A DNA stretch of 64,000 bases from Oscheius tipulae (lineage: Eukaryota > Nematoda > Chromadorea > Rhabditida > Rhabditidae). Below, piece by piece: positions 19,775 through 32,349 of the stretch. A model generated the notes under the pieces. That model did no database searches. It was not told where the DNA came from and worked only from the letters and a program-made list of their open reading frames with translations. The DNA lies in assembly GCA_037178975.1 (NCBI GenBank), contig JASJZH010000005.1:9944501-10008500 (forward strand). The letters are read 5' to 3'. Both the position numbers and the translations under genes were made by a program. How positions within the stretch are numbered: the first letter of the stretch is position 1; the number at the start of each line of letters is the position of its first letter.

Positions 19775-21136
19775 ATGGCTACTTTCCAGTCTCTACAGAA
19801 ACTCACCTTCTATATGATTTTCCCCTCGACCATTCTGACAGTATTTCTCATATTCATCATCCTGAAGAAGAGTCCCAGCTCCATGAGAAAGTACAAATAT
19901 GTTATGATCTACGTGGCGGTGGGATTTACCAGTTTTCATCATAGAGTAGGACCAGATTGGTGGTCCTCTTGCATCGTCTATTGTTAGACAGATTTGCGAA
20001 TGTGTTTCTAAAAATCTCTAGTTCAGTTTGAGCAAATTAATTGGATACCGTAATTTAATTTACGAAGAAACACTTGAATACGGATTACTGTAGTACAGAA
20101 ATTTTGAATCTAGGTCTCGGTCTATTCTTTCGACTTCCTGTACAGTATTTTACTCTGTCCAACGCTGATGGAAAACGTCCAAGGAATCTACTTTCCCGGT
20201 TATTTGGGACGGCTATTTCCGAACGAAGGACATTTTCTACTGGTAGTCTGCTACTATGACAAGCATAAAGCATGTTTAGCTCCTATTTATCATAGGCTTC
20301 ACTGTGATTGGTCTGTCAATTGTCATCAGTTTTGTATGGAGAGAGAATGCTCTGATCGAGTTCGTCTTTTCTCGTTTTCAAGTAATTCTGTATTTCCTCC
20401 ATTTCATCGTAGTAACTTCCATTTATGTGGGCTTGTTTCCAATGTATTACCTTATGATTTGGAGTGAAGATGAAGAACTGGAGTTTATGAACAGGGTGAG
20501 TATCTCTGTCTCTCTGTTGGTTAAAAAACCTGAATTACAGACCAATGCCATCTACAATCCAAGCTATGCCTTCTTCTGTATTCCACAAGACAAACAATCC
20601 AAGTTTCTTCCTTTTGGCTTTTACTGTTGTCTCAACATGGTCACATTCAGTTCCTACATTGTGAAAGCCATCTACAGAGTGAGACTATATCTCGCTATTC
20701 TGAACTCGAGTTCAGATCTATAGACAAATCAAAACGCCACAGACATTCTTGAGTAAGGCCACAGTTCGTCTGCACAAAATGCTCTTTAACTCCTTGATGA
20801 TTCAAACCACAACTCCCATCCTCTTATTAATCATACCGCTGTCTCTTCTCATCGCTTCCATCTTTATACAAAACGATTACTACGACAACAGGCAAATTGC
20901 TGCAGTTGTCCTTGCCGTACCTTCTCTGTATTCTACCTGTCATGTCCAGACTGTTCTATACTTTACCAAACCCTATTGGAGGTTTCTGAAGGGTGTGTTG
21001 AGAAAGGAAAGGAGGCCAATAGATACTGTGTGGAAGAGTGAAATTCAGGAATGTGTACTGCTTTTCAGATTTCTCGTGTTGGAGAAGGACGAGCTACTTC
21101 AAATGGGGCGAGATTGAGAAGAGCACAGACAGTTAG
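19775..21136 (+). CDS. Nematode chemoreceptor, Str-superfamily-like 7TM GPCR (copy 2)
   Basis: Second plus-strand receptor, about 330 bp downstream of copy 1. It begins MATFQSLQKLTFYMIFPST and shows LKKSPSSMRKYKYVMIYVAV, then ENVQGIYFPGYLGRLFPNEG, SFVWRENALIEF, ATVRLHKMLFNSLMIQ, PSLYSTCHVQTVLYFTKPYW and a short basic tail. The order and spacing of transmembrane exons match copy 1, so the two are tandem duplicates. The second exon, around 20,130, needs an acceptor within a 200-bp intron and its exact start is uncertain. A final small exon ending at 21136 is inferred from a GT/AG pair. All landmark motifs are intact, so I call it functional. Confidence 0.8.
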
Positions 21137-21333
21137 ATAAATTGATCAAGATCTACTGACCAAGTTTTCTTTTCTCCGAATCGGTTTTGATTAGCGACTA
21201 CTGTTTGAATGTTAGTGAACCGATGTCTCGCCAGCCAAGCATCTTCTTCTGAAAAGCCCCCACAAACTGTTATCCAAATATTTCCTGGTGCTCCAGCTTG
21301 TTTTTTTTTTAAATTATTTATTTACGTTTTTCA

Positions 21334-21721
21334 AGTCTATGTGACTAGCGTAGATCTCAAGATTTTCCATTCTTCGGCATCTCGGTGCCACCAGTCCGTG
21401 CCCGCTAACTCCCGAATCTCATCTTCCCATCGTTGACGCCTCCCGCCTCTAGATCTTTTGCCTTCAAGTGGTGTCCATTCGGTAATAGTCCTGGTTCATC
21501 TGTTCCCGTTCATCTGTATTATCTTTTCCGCTCAAGTCATCTTGAGAGAGGATATCCTCTTTCTCCAGTCCACCAATTTTGTTCTTGCTCTTATCATCTC
21601 ATTCTGCCATCTGTCAAGAGTAGTGACTCGTATCATTCTTCTTTCTATTCATCTTTGGCACACTTCGATGTATTTCTTGTCCGATTCCTTCAGTGTCCAG
21701 GTGCTGCATAGAGAGCTACAG
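21334..21721 (-). mobile_element. 5'-truncated LINE, C-terminal end of reverse transcriptase (copy A)
   Basis: On the minus strand the sequence encodes, in several frames, the tail of a non-LTR reverse transcriptase: TWTLKESDKKYIEVCQR, then RWQNEMIRARTKLVDWRKR, and finally GGRRQRWEDEIRELAGTDWW followed by HRDAEEWN. That last block is typical of RTE/CR1-like LINE C-termini. Frame breaks make it non-coding. It lies exactly between the plus- and minus-strand chemoreceptors. A virtually identical copy is at 51.6-52.0 kb and ends at the same truncation point. Confidence 0.8.
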
Positions 21722-22364
21722 GAGTAACGCATGTATCGAAAAGTAATTTTCTTCAGCTTGTTAGCAGTAAAACAATTACATTGTTTCGCTTGTATCCTAC
21801 GTTTTAGCGAGTACGTTCGATCTACTTGCAAGTTTTTCATTTGCTATCTCTCCACTACTAAAATGCAATAGTGTCCGTCCGGAACAAAAGCGAACAAGTT
21901 GTATATGTTGAAGCTGTATTGCTCCAAAGTTGTGTTGTCCAAAACAAAGTTATTGCCAATATTGGGTGGCAAGTCGGTAACGGCTGGTCTGTTTTAAATT
22001 GTGCTCGCATCTCTGCCTGTCTGTCTGAACCTATTATTCACAGTTAGGGTCAGATACTTTGTGCACACAAACTAGGGTGGTAAGAGAAATCGAGTCAGTT
22101 CGGGAATAGCTTTGTTAGGAGCCCATGTCATCGTAGCTCGCCTGGAGCGAAACCTGCAGGCAGGCTGAAGTGAAAGCGAAGGACCAGGACAGGCTGACGG
22201 AAGGAAATAGAAACCGGGAAAGGTACGAAGAAATAAATGAATTCTGTCATTGAGCTTCTAGGGACGATAGCTATACTTGTTGTCTCTTCATCTTCTTCAC
22301 TTCGATTGTCCATTACTCTTATCGACCATTTGCTGAGAGATAACAGGCTGAAAGAGAATCGGGA

Positions 22365-23653
22365 TCAAAGCGTCTCACTAGAACTTGCCAAAGAAGAGAC
22401 AGTGCTCTTCTTGAAAAGGCCTCGAACGTAATTCCTGTAGGGAGTGGTAAAGAAGATTACTGTGCAGATGTGTACCGTCGTGAAGAAGGAAGGGAGTGTG
22501 ATGAGAACTGCTGCTAGCTGTGAAGTTATGGGTACCACTGAGAATTAGAAAAATCACGGTGAGAAATGCAACCTGTTTCATATCCAAACAGCCGGATGAA
22601 CGTCTGGTTGAAAGCTAATGCTACCAGGATGGTTAAAGGGATGGCGAACACTATCGTGGGAGCCAGAATTTGACAAATTAGTGACTTGAGCAGCATTTTA
22701 TGTAGTCGAACTGTGGCCTCGCTCATATTTTGATTCGGCTTTCTCACTTCCATTCGAATCTGAATCGACAGAAGATATTGAGAAAGAAAGACAGAGAGAG
22801 TTATAGTAACAGAGAGACCGAGAAACAGATAGGCAGAGAGACAGAGGGCCACAGAGTGACATAAAAACAGAACGACAGAGTAACAGCGACTTGATGGTAC
22901 CGACAGATCATACCCGAAAAATTGCCCTCAGGATCACTGACAAGCAGGCAAACGTTACGAACCAAGTGTAAAGACCAAATTCTCCAAACTGCTCTAAATT
23001 TTCCGCTGTTCCTACCCATATGGCGTAGTTTGGGTCGTAAGATGCATTGAGCTGACATCAAGGGAATATTTAGATCTAAAGGAAGATCATTACCGCTCTC
23101 AGCAGGCCTTGGTAATTGGACATATCCATGGCGACTCGATTGAACATGGGTAATAAGCCGGCACAGAGGATGGCTACTGCCACGTAGTGTGTACTGCTTA
23201 GAATGACACCTAGATGTGTTTTGGGGAAGTCCAGAATAGCGTATTCTCGCCAAACGAAACTGAACATTAGAGACAGACCTGCTAAGAGGATACTGGCTAT
23301 ATAGATATACTGAAAACGTCTCTGTCTGTCGCTCCCAGTTTTTAAAACAAACCATCAGGAAATTTCCTGATTGTGTAAGAAGAAAGCCCAACAGACCACG
23401 AAACTCAAGAGCTATTACTAAATTGATAACTGATGGACAGAGCAGTAGACTGTCGACGAAGTCGAATTGATAGAAGGAGAGCTATCCTAACTAGTTTGAA
23501 ATCTGGATATACACCTACACTGGTACCGATAATGACATATTTGTAGTGGTTCATCATAGACGGACTCTTCTTCAAAACAATCCAAATCAGAGCAGCTGTC
23601 AGCAATGTGGATGGCAGGGCCAATGCAAATGTTAGGCCAGAAAAGGGTAGCAT
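22365..23653 (-). CDS. Nematode chemoreceptor, Str-superfamily-like 7TM GPCR (copy 3)
   Basis: First of three minus-strand receptors. Read on the minus strand: MLPFSGLTFALALPSTLL (TM1), LKKSPSMMNHYKYVIIGTSV, a TM2-3 exon ending in GNFLMV, then SFVWREYAILDFPKTHLG, ATVRLHKMLLKSLICQILAP, and QLAAVLITLPSFFTTVHICT followed by FFTTPYRNYVRG. The TTPYR ending replaces the TKPYW of copies 1 and 2, so copies 3-5 form a separate subgroup. The stop at 22365 is the simplest reading; the acidic open stretch at 22128-22313 could be a further tail exon. Introns contain GAGACA tracts near 22,780-22,870. Confidence 0.8.
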
Positions 23654-24099
23654 ACGAGAGATATTATTGTAATGAAAAGTAAGTTGAACAATTGTTAATT
23701 TGTTCGAATGCCGGTCAGAAAGCAATATTAAAACACACGCAGCGATAATTTGTTTTGATCGGAGAGAATTAGTTAGAATATTGAGCCACTGAAACTATCC
23801 TATTGTTAATCATCAGTCTGAACATCAAGAATACTTACTCTTCCTAACTCTTGACTTTTAGATGGTCTCCACTCATGGAAAAAGAATAGATTTCAACGAA
23901 AGGTTTGAAATAGCTGTCTTATTGTCAGAGACCAGTTTCAAAAATCTTTGTCTCTCAATTTGTTTTTGTCTCTCTGTTTCCTCCCGATCGATTATAAAAA
24001 CTTTATTCTGGTAACCAATTATTGTCTTGCTCCTCCATGGCTGTGTTTGTGCATCGAGAGCACCATCTGAACCTTGTTGTTCGCTGTGAAACTGCCTAA

Positions 24100-25684
24100 A
24101 AACGTACCGGCGTCGTGACTTCGACACGTCGTGTGAAGAAATTGACCACACCTTTCCTGTACGGAGTTGTGAAATACACTACGGTTGCAACGTGAACGGT
24201 GGTGAAAAAGGCCGGAAGAGAGAGTAGTATGCTTGAAGCCTGTGACACCACAGCGACTACTGGAAGCTTCCAGTTTGAGACTTTTGATTCGAATATTTAC
24301 CTGTGGCAGGGTCAAAAAACTTGTGAAGGTAGTTGTTGAAGGCAGTTAGAATAATGATGAACATGGGAATGACGAAAATTATAGTGGGTCCCAGGATCTG
24401 GCAGATCAGCGTCTTGAGAAGCATCCGATGCAATTGAAGAGTCTTCTGACTCATATTTTGGCTCGGCTGTCGGGTCTCTTTTCGTATCTAAAGCTTGAAA
24501 TGAATAGTCTTCCAATCCTCGCGAACTCTATAAATAGCTTTAGCAATGAAAGAGCTGCAGACCACTGTTGGAAAGAGGCAAAAGATACAAAAATCGCCGA
24601 AGGCTGGTAAATTCTCAGCTTGCCCCAGCCAGAGGGCGTAGCTGAAAACGTAAGGGCCACGCTGTTGGGCAATGGACATCTGAAACCTCGTCAGAGAGTC
24701 TGCTCCTGCTCCAAACCGCATTAAGCCAATCTCTGTTCAGTTGGTCATCTCGTAGGGACCTCGCAAACATTGGAAATAGACCGAGGCAGGCAATCGCGCA
24801 GGTTAGATAGTGGACACATGCTAGGATGATATTCAGCGGGGACCAATGAAATCGGAGAAGAGCATGTTCGCGCCAGACGAAACTGAAGGTCAGGGAGAGA
24901 CCAGCTAGGAGAATACTGCCTACGAACATCATCTGAAACGATTATACTAGCTCATATCTAGTCGAAACTCTGTAAAAATTTTCAACGCTGGAGAGATAGA
25001 AAAACAGAGACATTCGCACAATCTCATTGCCAGTTTCTTTTCTTCATTGATCTCTATAGCTCAATTTATTCATTTCGAGCGTGATTGGGTGTCAGATCTG
25101 CGCCCTCGAAAAAAATCGAAAAGGGAAAAACGAAAAATTTGGTCTCGGGTGGGAATCGAACCAACAGACAAAATCCTCGTGCGCTTGACCGAATGGTTAG
25201 CTCTCTTGTCCAGTAATTTAAAGATCCAGGTTCGATCCCGGCCGAAGGACTTTTTTTCTTTTTACATTTTCTGATGCTGTCGGTAGCGCTGAACTCGGTA
25301 TGACCTTCATTTTTCTCCAAAAAGCTCTGAGAGAGCTGAATGACTGCTGATTTGCCTCTATTTGAAATACGGTAAAGACTTACCATTAGCACATTCCCTG
25401 AGTGAGGAAATTTGACTCCAAGGAGGCCGTGGAACTCGAAACAGATGAATCCTTCGGCTATCGCTGGACAGAGCAGAACACAATCAATGAGGTCAAACTG
25501 ATAGAATGCCATCTGGAAAAGAATGAAAAATCACTCACCTACAACTTACACTCGTGAGAATGACGACATATTTATAGTGACTCATGGCAGCCGGACTCTT
25601 TTTCAAAACAAGATATATCAGAGTTACTGTAAGACACGTGGAGGGCAGAATCATTGCGAAGGTTAGACCGGTAAAGGAGAACAT
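24100..25684 (-). CDS. Nematode chemoreceptor, Str-superfamily-like 7TM GPCR (copy 4)
   Basis: Minus-strand receptor starting MFSFTGLTFAMILPST with LKKSPAAMSHYKYVVILTS, then FDLIDCVLLCPAIAEGF, SFVWREHALLRFHWSPLN, KTLQLHRMLLKTLICQILGP, LSLPAFFTTVHVATVVYF and TTPYRKGVVNFF. The exon order is the same as in copies 3 and 5. Its intron after the second exon is enlarged by a tRNA-derived SINE pair at about 25,040-25,260. The 3' end near 24,100 is approximate because the last exon runs into sequence without a clear stop in frame. No break is seen in the transmembrane exons. Confidence 0.77.
25040..25260. mobile_element. tRNA-derived SINEs, head to head, in a receptor intron
   Basis: A minus-strand B box (GGTTCGATTCCC, seen as GGGAATCGAACC at about 25,151) and a complete plus-strand tRNA-like unit follow each other. 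The plus unit has ACCGAATGGTTAGC as A box and GGTTCGATCCCGG as B box about 45 bp later. The body (GCGCCCTCGAAAAAAA) resembles those of the copies at 36.0 and 43.1 kb. Confidence 0.65.
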
Positions 25685-26029
25685 TTCCCTGGCAGACTAA
25701 AGCGGATATGTTAGCGCGAAAACTATGAACAAGAGAAACTCAATCGGAGTTCCAGGTGAGAACGATCATCTGATTAGCGCGCTGCTGCCCAAGTAAGGAG
25801 TGGGATCAATTAGTGACGCTCCTAACAAAACGGAGACCAAGCTGAACTTCTCCGTTGACTTGGACGCTACCACATTCTATTGGTCTTATGAAAAACCATG
25901 TTTATTGAGAATATCACGAGAAAGAGCTGCCTCTATGACTTCCAACAACCATAGCGATATCAGCTCTGGACAGAATTTCCGTCTGACGACGTCCCCTTCT
26001 ATGATCGATGTCAGAGTGTGTGACCTGAA

Positions 26030-27544
26030 ATGAATGAAACTTTTCGCTTAAAGTTGTGTCCTACAATCTTCGCAACTGGCGACTTTCTCCAGTGGATGAA
26101 CTTTGCCACGTACTGTCTATAAGGCGTGGTAAAGTAGATTACTGTGCAGACGTGTACGGTAGTAAAGAACGAAGGTATCGTTATGACGATTGCTGCCAAC
26201 TGTTGGTTGAAAGCGTCCACTGAACTCTCAGTTTTTTTTGTCTCCCTGTCCCTGTATCTCAGTCTCAAAAGTCAAACCTGCTTCGGCTCCGAACCATTCA
26301 GCCGGCTTGTGATTGAAGGCGCTTAAAACCAGCAGATTGATAGGAATGACAAAAAGAATCATCGGGGCAACAATTTGATAGATCAACGACTTAAGAAGCA
26401 TCTTGTGAATACGGATAGTGTTGGGACTCAAGTTCTGTCTTGGTTTCCGAATTTCCAGGGTGATCTACTTCGATTGGCTTATGTTTCTGAGTGAACCCAC
26501 TCGAAGAATTGCTTTGAAAATGTAGGTGCCGACCGTGATAGCTGTCAAAAATGCATAGCCACCGAATTCCGCAAACTGGTTTATGTTCTCACCAACCCCA
26601 ACAAAGACGGCAAAGCTCGGATCGAAAGGAGTTTTGACCTGGAAATATTGCGAGTTACAAGAGACAGAGAGACGGAGATACAGAGAGACAAAGGAACAGA
26701 GGGACAGAGGGACAGAGAGGCAATAAGACAAAGACATAGAGACAAACTATTCCAAAGTCAATGTCGAAGAAAACTTCCTCACACCGAGGATGGTATTATA
26801 ATAAAAGCGTGGATCGACGAACATCCTGTTCATTATTGGAAAGAAGAACACACAGACTGTGAGGACGATGACTCCGTGAAGAACGTTGAGAATAATATTG
26901 CAGGGTTTCAGCTCGAACTCCAGAAGAGAATACTCTCTCCAGATGAAACTGAAGGTGAGGGAGAATCCAGCAATTATTATGCTGACGACGAAGATGAGCT
27001 GGAAGTGTTGATACCACTACTTTATAAGTTTCATAGTTCACAATTTGTTTAGTCAATAACATTTTCAACGTTGCAAATCTTTTGTACCCGACTAGGTAGT
27101 AATCGAGACACGCACATATTTCATTAGACTACGATAATTTCATGCCTTCAGGTAAAGTGCAAGCTGATGAAATGTTGAAACGCATGTCTCTGTCTCTCTC
27201 TATCTATCTCAGTCTGTCTTTCCATCTCTCTATCTCTAACACACCAAACACAAATTTCCTTCGCTGGGAAGGAAATATCCCAGTGTTCCTCGGAACTGCA
27301 AACCGGCAACCCTCGGTATAATAACAGGACACAGCAGGACACTGTCCACGAAATCAAATTGGTAGATGGAGAGCTAAATGAGCTGTCTTTGGAAGTTAGA
27401 AGAACTCACGCTGACGAAGATAACAATATATTTGTATTTGTTCATGCTCGGGGGACTCTTTTTCAATACAATACTTATAAGAAGTCCCGTCAGCAGGGTT
27501 GAAGGGATCAACATGGCAAAAGTTACAGCGTTGAACGATAGCAT
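26030..27544 (-). CDS. Nematode chemoreceptor, Str-superfamily-like 7TM GPCR (copy 5)
   Basis: Minus-strand receptor starting MLSFNAVTFAMLIPSTLLTG with LKKSP and NKYKYIVIF, then FDFVDSVLLCPVIIP, SFIWREYSLLEFELKP, VKTPFDPSFAVFVGVGEN, NTIRIHKMLLKSLIYQIVAP, VITIPSFFTTVHVCTVIYF and TTPYRQYVAKFIHW. It is closest in layout to copies 3 and 4. A GAGACA tract occupies the intron at 26,660-26,740 and a TCTGTC tract the one at 27,185-27,240. The C-terminal limit (about 26,011-26,040) is approximate. All landmarks are intact, so it is probably functional. Confidence 0.8.
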
Positions 27545-28569
27545 GTCACCACGTTTCCGCGGTTAGAGAATAGTAATAATAAACGGACCTAAATTGTCGG
27601 AGTCAGGTGTCAGATTGTTTTTAGCGCCGATCAGCCGGCTACTTACATCCAAATCGAGAATCGAAGTGACTCCCCGACCGAACAAATTTCTGAAATCTAA
27701 ACCCCAAACTAGGTTTTTTCACATTTCGTCAGCTTCCCTTCTGTCACTTTTTTCGGCGAAATAACTGAAATTTGTAATCGTCGAATTGTAATCTCTTTTT
27801 TTCTCGGTATTAAATGACAAAAAGATTTCGCGTTGTGATAAGGAGCAATCCTCTTATGGCTTTTGCTCTTTTGTCACCTTATTCAGGATGCCACATTGGA
27901 GCAGTTCTCAATGAGTTTCCATTTCTGGGAACATAAATAATGAAGAGACAAGACAGAGTCAATTTTACGACTTGGCTGATAGTGTTGGGAGATAGGAATG
28001 GAACGTAACAGGGGTCTTTTGAAGGCTTCGAGCCGTTCAGATGAGGAACCAGGCTGTGTTTATACTTTGGAGATGACTTTCTCGGCGAAATGTGGTGGCT
28101 TATGTTGAATTTCGAGCTGTTCTTCAAATTGCCATTAATCAGTGCACTAGGCTTTCCAGTTGACAACTTTCCTTGAAAGACTATCCTGTATAGTTTCGGA
28201 CAGACCACACCGAAATTTACTTTTTGCTCTCTTAAAATTTGTGACAATGTTGTGCTGGTGATCCGAGGTGATAAGTCAAGGCAATTGAGTCCTTGAGAAC
28301 ATTATCGAAGTTTGCTTCGGTTGGAGCGGTACAAAAGGATTGCATAATCAAACATACCTACAACCGGTCAGTTGCAGCACACCTGAACTATGTCTAGAAC
28401 ATCCGGTCTCAGCTATCTTCGGATGAATCAGGATCCTGTTGATGGTTTCAGGGATCTAGGCTGAGACTGCTGTAATACACACATCATCGAGTACTTCCCT
28501 TGTTTCAAAATTCCATAGACATATTGGTTCCAACGTCACCCATAATTTCTGGTTCTGGATTTGTTTAGC
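27545..28569. other. Intergenic region between divergent genes, no gene recognised
   Basis: Spacer between the minus-strand chemoreceptor and the plus-strand neprilysin gene, so it should contain both promoters. No conserved coding sequence or strong repeat was recognised. A poly-T-rich stretch lies around 27,790-27,830. Confidence 0.5.
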
Positions 28570-31500
28570 ATGGAGCAGAAAATACCCTGTTCTTTCTTTT
28601 TTCTGTCTGATTCAGCAGAAAGTGCGACGTCTCCTTTGAAACTGATAAGCTATGCGGCGGCTCAAATTGATAACGAAGAGAATCATTCTGTTCTACAGGC
28701 AATGTCAAAGCTAATCGTCTTCACCGCAGGTACATCCGACCTTTTCATTGCGCTCAAACGTAATTTTTCAGGGGCGGTGACAGTTGCCTTGGCTTTTTGT
28801 ATAGCATCACTGGTCATTAATATCCTTATTCTGACAAAGTCCAGCAGCATTAATACCAATACAAATGTACGATTTTTGGTCTAAATTCTTGAAAGCCGAG
28901 GTTCAGAACATTCAAAAACAGTTGAACACACCGGCTTCGAACAACTACAATGCTCCAGCCTGTACAGCCATGGGCGCTGTGAGCAATTCGACTGCCTACA
29001 GCGATGCCGCCACCTTTTTGCTCTCGGGAATTGATACCACAGTGGATCCATGTGAAGACTTCTATGCATTCTCTTGTAACAAGGTTGGTAGGAAAATATA
29101 AACTTTGCTGACAGGGTCATGACAAAAGCTGGACAGACACACGGATAAGTTGACAGAGCCAGAATATGAGGCAGAGAGGTCAGAGAGACAAAGAAACTGA
29201 GAGGCAAAGAGATAAAAATACAGAAAATACAGAGAGACAGAGAAACAGACTACCCTGAATGTTTCAGTACCTTTCCGGAATCAACCTCCAGGAACTTGGC
29301 CTGGCTCGCAAGGGAACCTACGACGATTCTCAGGCCACAATCAACAAACAAATTGCCCAAGCTCTTTCGAATATTATTGTGAGCGACAATGCTACATCAA
29401 AGACGGAGAGAATAACCAAGATTGCCTTGGACGCTTGTATGGCCAATACTAAAGCCTCTTCCAACAGTTCTGACTACACTAAGGACATCGACTTAGAGAT
29501 CAAGAATCTTTTTGGCGGGATCCCCTTCCTCAATCAGCCGACAAATCTTACAGCAAAGGGTCTATTCGCTGCTTCCGGGAAAATTGAACAGAATCATGCT
29601 GTCGGGACTCTGATGGCTTCGTACTCTTCCGTAGACTACCAGAATGTCCAGCAGAATGCCCTCTACATTTCACAGCCGCCTCTGGACATGCCTCATGACT
29701 ACTTCGTCAAGCCACAGTACATCGATAAATTGGCTGACGAACAGGACAGCATCTTCAAAGTAATGCAGCTCTATGCACAGGCTGTCAACGTGGCAGTTAA
29801 CGACAGTCAGCTCCAGCTGTACGCCATGGATGTGGTCAACTTTGAAGTGGCCATTGCCATGGCCTCATGGCCGGACGACCTGATGAGAAACTACAAACAA
29901 CAGTACAATCCCTACAAGTACCAGTCTTTAAATAGCTCATATGCAGGAATCCCATGGTTGAGCTATCTCCAGGGTCTCCTTCAACCGACCAGGTCATTGA
30001 GTCAGATCCAGAACGATCAGGTCGTTCTGATGCAGCCGTCCTATTTCGCTTGGTTGGAATCGATCTTCGCCGGGAAGGGACTGTTTGACGTCAACACGAT
30101 CGCCAACTACATGATTGTCCAGCTGCTCCAAGACGACATGGGATTCTGGGGGAATGCTCAGATGAAAGAGCTAATGAACAAGAAGAATTACATTCCCTAC
30201 ATTCATAGGAAGGGAAAGGGAGTCCGAAGGTATGTAGTAGGAAAAGCTGAACGAAGAGATGTTTTAGAATCGGTCGTCGTCACTACAGAAAGTTCGATGC
30301 TCAGCCTCCAGAGGTCAGTTGCATTGATGTCATCATGAGCTACATGCCCTATGGACCGGGATACGTCTACGTCAAGAATCAGACTGATAGGAACGCTGTG
30401 GCAAAGGATGTCCAGCATCAAACAGGACTAATCATTAACAACTTCCAAACCATGATGCACTCGCTGAACTGGATGAGCAATTACAGTTACACAATGGCTG
30501 TCAACAAATGTAGGTTTTTATTGGAAAGAGACTAAAGGGCAGATAGACAGGAAAATATTTGCTCAACATTAGTTCATGGGGTCTCAAAAATAGCGAATCT
30601 GAGCCCGGGCTACTGTAATTTCCTCGCAAGACCTTTCGCATTCTACCTTTAAAGAATTCGTAAGTGCCGCTGGAGGTTGGAAATAGACTATAGCAATCGG
30701 AAGACCCGCGTTCGATCCCGACCAAATAAAGAGGCTCAGAACAGGGTCCTGGTCTTAGTTTTTCTCCAAAAAAGCATTTTTGGATCACTTTTCGCCGTCC
30801 TCTTTCAACCAACCGACACACTTTTTTTCATTAGTTCAACTAGCCTGCTTCTTTGACTGATTGCCAAGAGAGACAGAGAGACTGCATTATCTGTGTCATT
30901 CTTCAAGCCGCTTACAGCCAACTCCCTTCATCAGAACTACGGTTGGCCCACCACTCTTTTCGGCGATTTCAAGAACTTTTCCGTTGTAGATGCTTACAAC
31001 TCGGTGGGCGTTTTTCTGACACCTAATCAATACCTATCTGAAGGACTATTACGGTATTCTCAACTACACCAGCAAAGACTACTACAGCATTCTTAAAGTC
31101 CTAAAGAAGGGCTTTGAGATTCGTGAGACCATCAGGCTACTGGATACTGCCGATACTGTGAAATTCTGGGGAGACCTGAGAACAAATTTCCTCTCTTCTC
31201 CTGCTGAGGTCAACGCCTGGTACCAGCCCGAAAGAAACTCTATTGTGTGTATTACAGTTTTTCTCTCAAAAAAGAATTATTTAGACTTTCCCCTATGCCG
31301 CTTGGAATCCTCCCTACTACAAGTAAGTCCTAAATCCAACAAATTTTTATTTCAAAACTTTTAGCCTCCACTATCCTCAAGCCTACAACTACGCAGGGCA
31401 AGGGGGAACGGGCGGACACGAACTCACTCATGGATTTGATGACGAGGGAGTTCAGTTTGACTGGGACGGTTCGATGACCGACTGCCAAAGAAAATACAGT

Positions 31501-32176
31501 AAGTTAAATGAATCTAGAATACTCCAAGACGTTTAGAATGTGGCTGGATGGACACTGAGTCGAACGATGGCTTTACCGACATGGCACAGTGTGTTGTCTC
31601 TCAGTTCAGGTTAGTGTTCCTGTCTCTCTGTCCGTCTCTTTACCAGCTTATTTGTCTGTTTCTCAGTCTCACTGTCACTCTGTTTCCCTGTCTCTCTGTT
31701 TTTTTTGTCTTGCCGTAAATTCTTAAATTTAGCTCCCAATGCTGTCCATTGAAGAGCGGAAATGTGCACTGTGCAAATGGAGCGACCACTCAGGGCGAGA
31801 ACATTGCCGACCTGGGAGGACAACAGGCAGCCTACAATGCTTACCAGCAGTACATCAACGATGAGCTGAAACAAGAAGAATTGAGGTGGGTCTAAAGCCA
31901 AACTCAAATCAACTCCCTTTCAGACTTCCCGGAATGCCCCAATACACTCCGAACCAGATCTTCTGGATTACCTATGGCTATTCTTGGTGCATGCTCCAGA
32001 GCGATGCCAGTATGACGAGCCAACTGCTGACAAATCCCCACGCTCCTGCTCAATGTCGGGTCAACCAGGTCATGCAGGATATCCCGGCCTTTGGAAAAGA
32101 TTTCAACTGTCGAAAGGGCGTCAGTGCTATGTATCCTGATGACAGCCAAAGATGTAAAGTCTGGGTCGGCTATTAA
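28570..32176 (+). CDS. nep: M13 zinc metallopeptidase (neprilysin-like), type II membrane protein
   Basis: Neprilysin-family ectopeptidase expected to degrade extracellular peptides. A short cytoplasmic N-terminus is followed by the membrane anchor VTVALAFCIASLVINILIL, and then the ectodomain starting CTAMGAVSNS and VDPCEDFYAFSC. The catalytic exon shows GGHELTHGFDDEG, with the HExxH zinc motif intact. It is followed by GENIADLGG, which supplies the third zinc ligand, and the usual end CKVWVGY. NAWYQPERNSIVFPYAAWNPP-like sequence upstream corresponds to the conserved NAxYxPxxN region. Multiple N-glycosylation sites occur in the ectodomain. About eleven exons join in phase with GT-AG introns, one of them holding a SINE and two holding GAGACA/TCTGTC tracts. 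M13 genes are expanded in nematodes, so a specific number cannot be assigned. The adjacent neuropeptide gene is suggestive but does not prove a substrate. Confidence 0.93.
29135..29265. repeat. Imperfect GAGACAGA tract in a neprilysin intron
   Basis: Degenerate purine repeat (AGAGAGACAAAGAAACTGAGAGG and similar) fills most of the intron before the YLSGINLQELG exon. A tract in the opposite orientation (TCTCTGTCCGTCTC) occurs at 31,615-31,705 in a later intron of the same gene. Confidence 0.7.
30590..30830 (+). mobile_element. tRNA-derived SINE in a neprilysin intron
   Basis: Contains a plus-strand B box in GCGTTCGATCCCGACC (about 30,707) after TTGGAAATAGACTATAG. The downstream tail (TCTTAGTTTTTCTCC and GGATCACTTTTC) recurs near 43.8 kb after another B box, defining one family. 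Confidence 0.6.
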
Positions 32177-32349
32177 TTTAAAGATGAATATTTATTACCT
32201 ATGTCTGTCGATGTTCAGTCGAAGTCAAAGAATGGCAACAGAAAAACTTTATTGGAGATCTGAAGAGAATGAGAGAAATCGCCAGGAAGTCTCGCCCGCC
32301 CAGAGAGAGCATCTTAGGAGTGAAAACCGTCTATAAGTGTGAAGATTGT

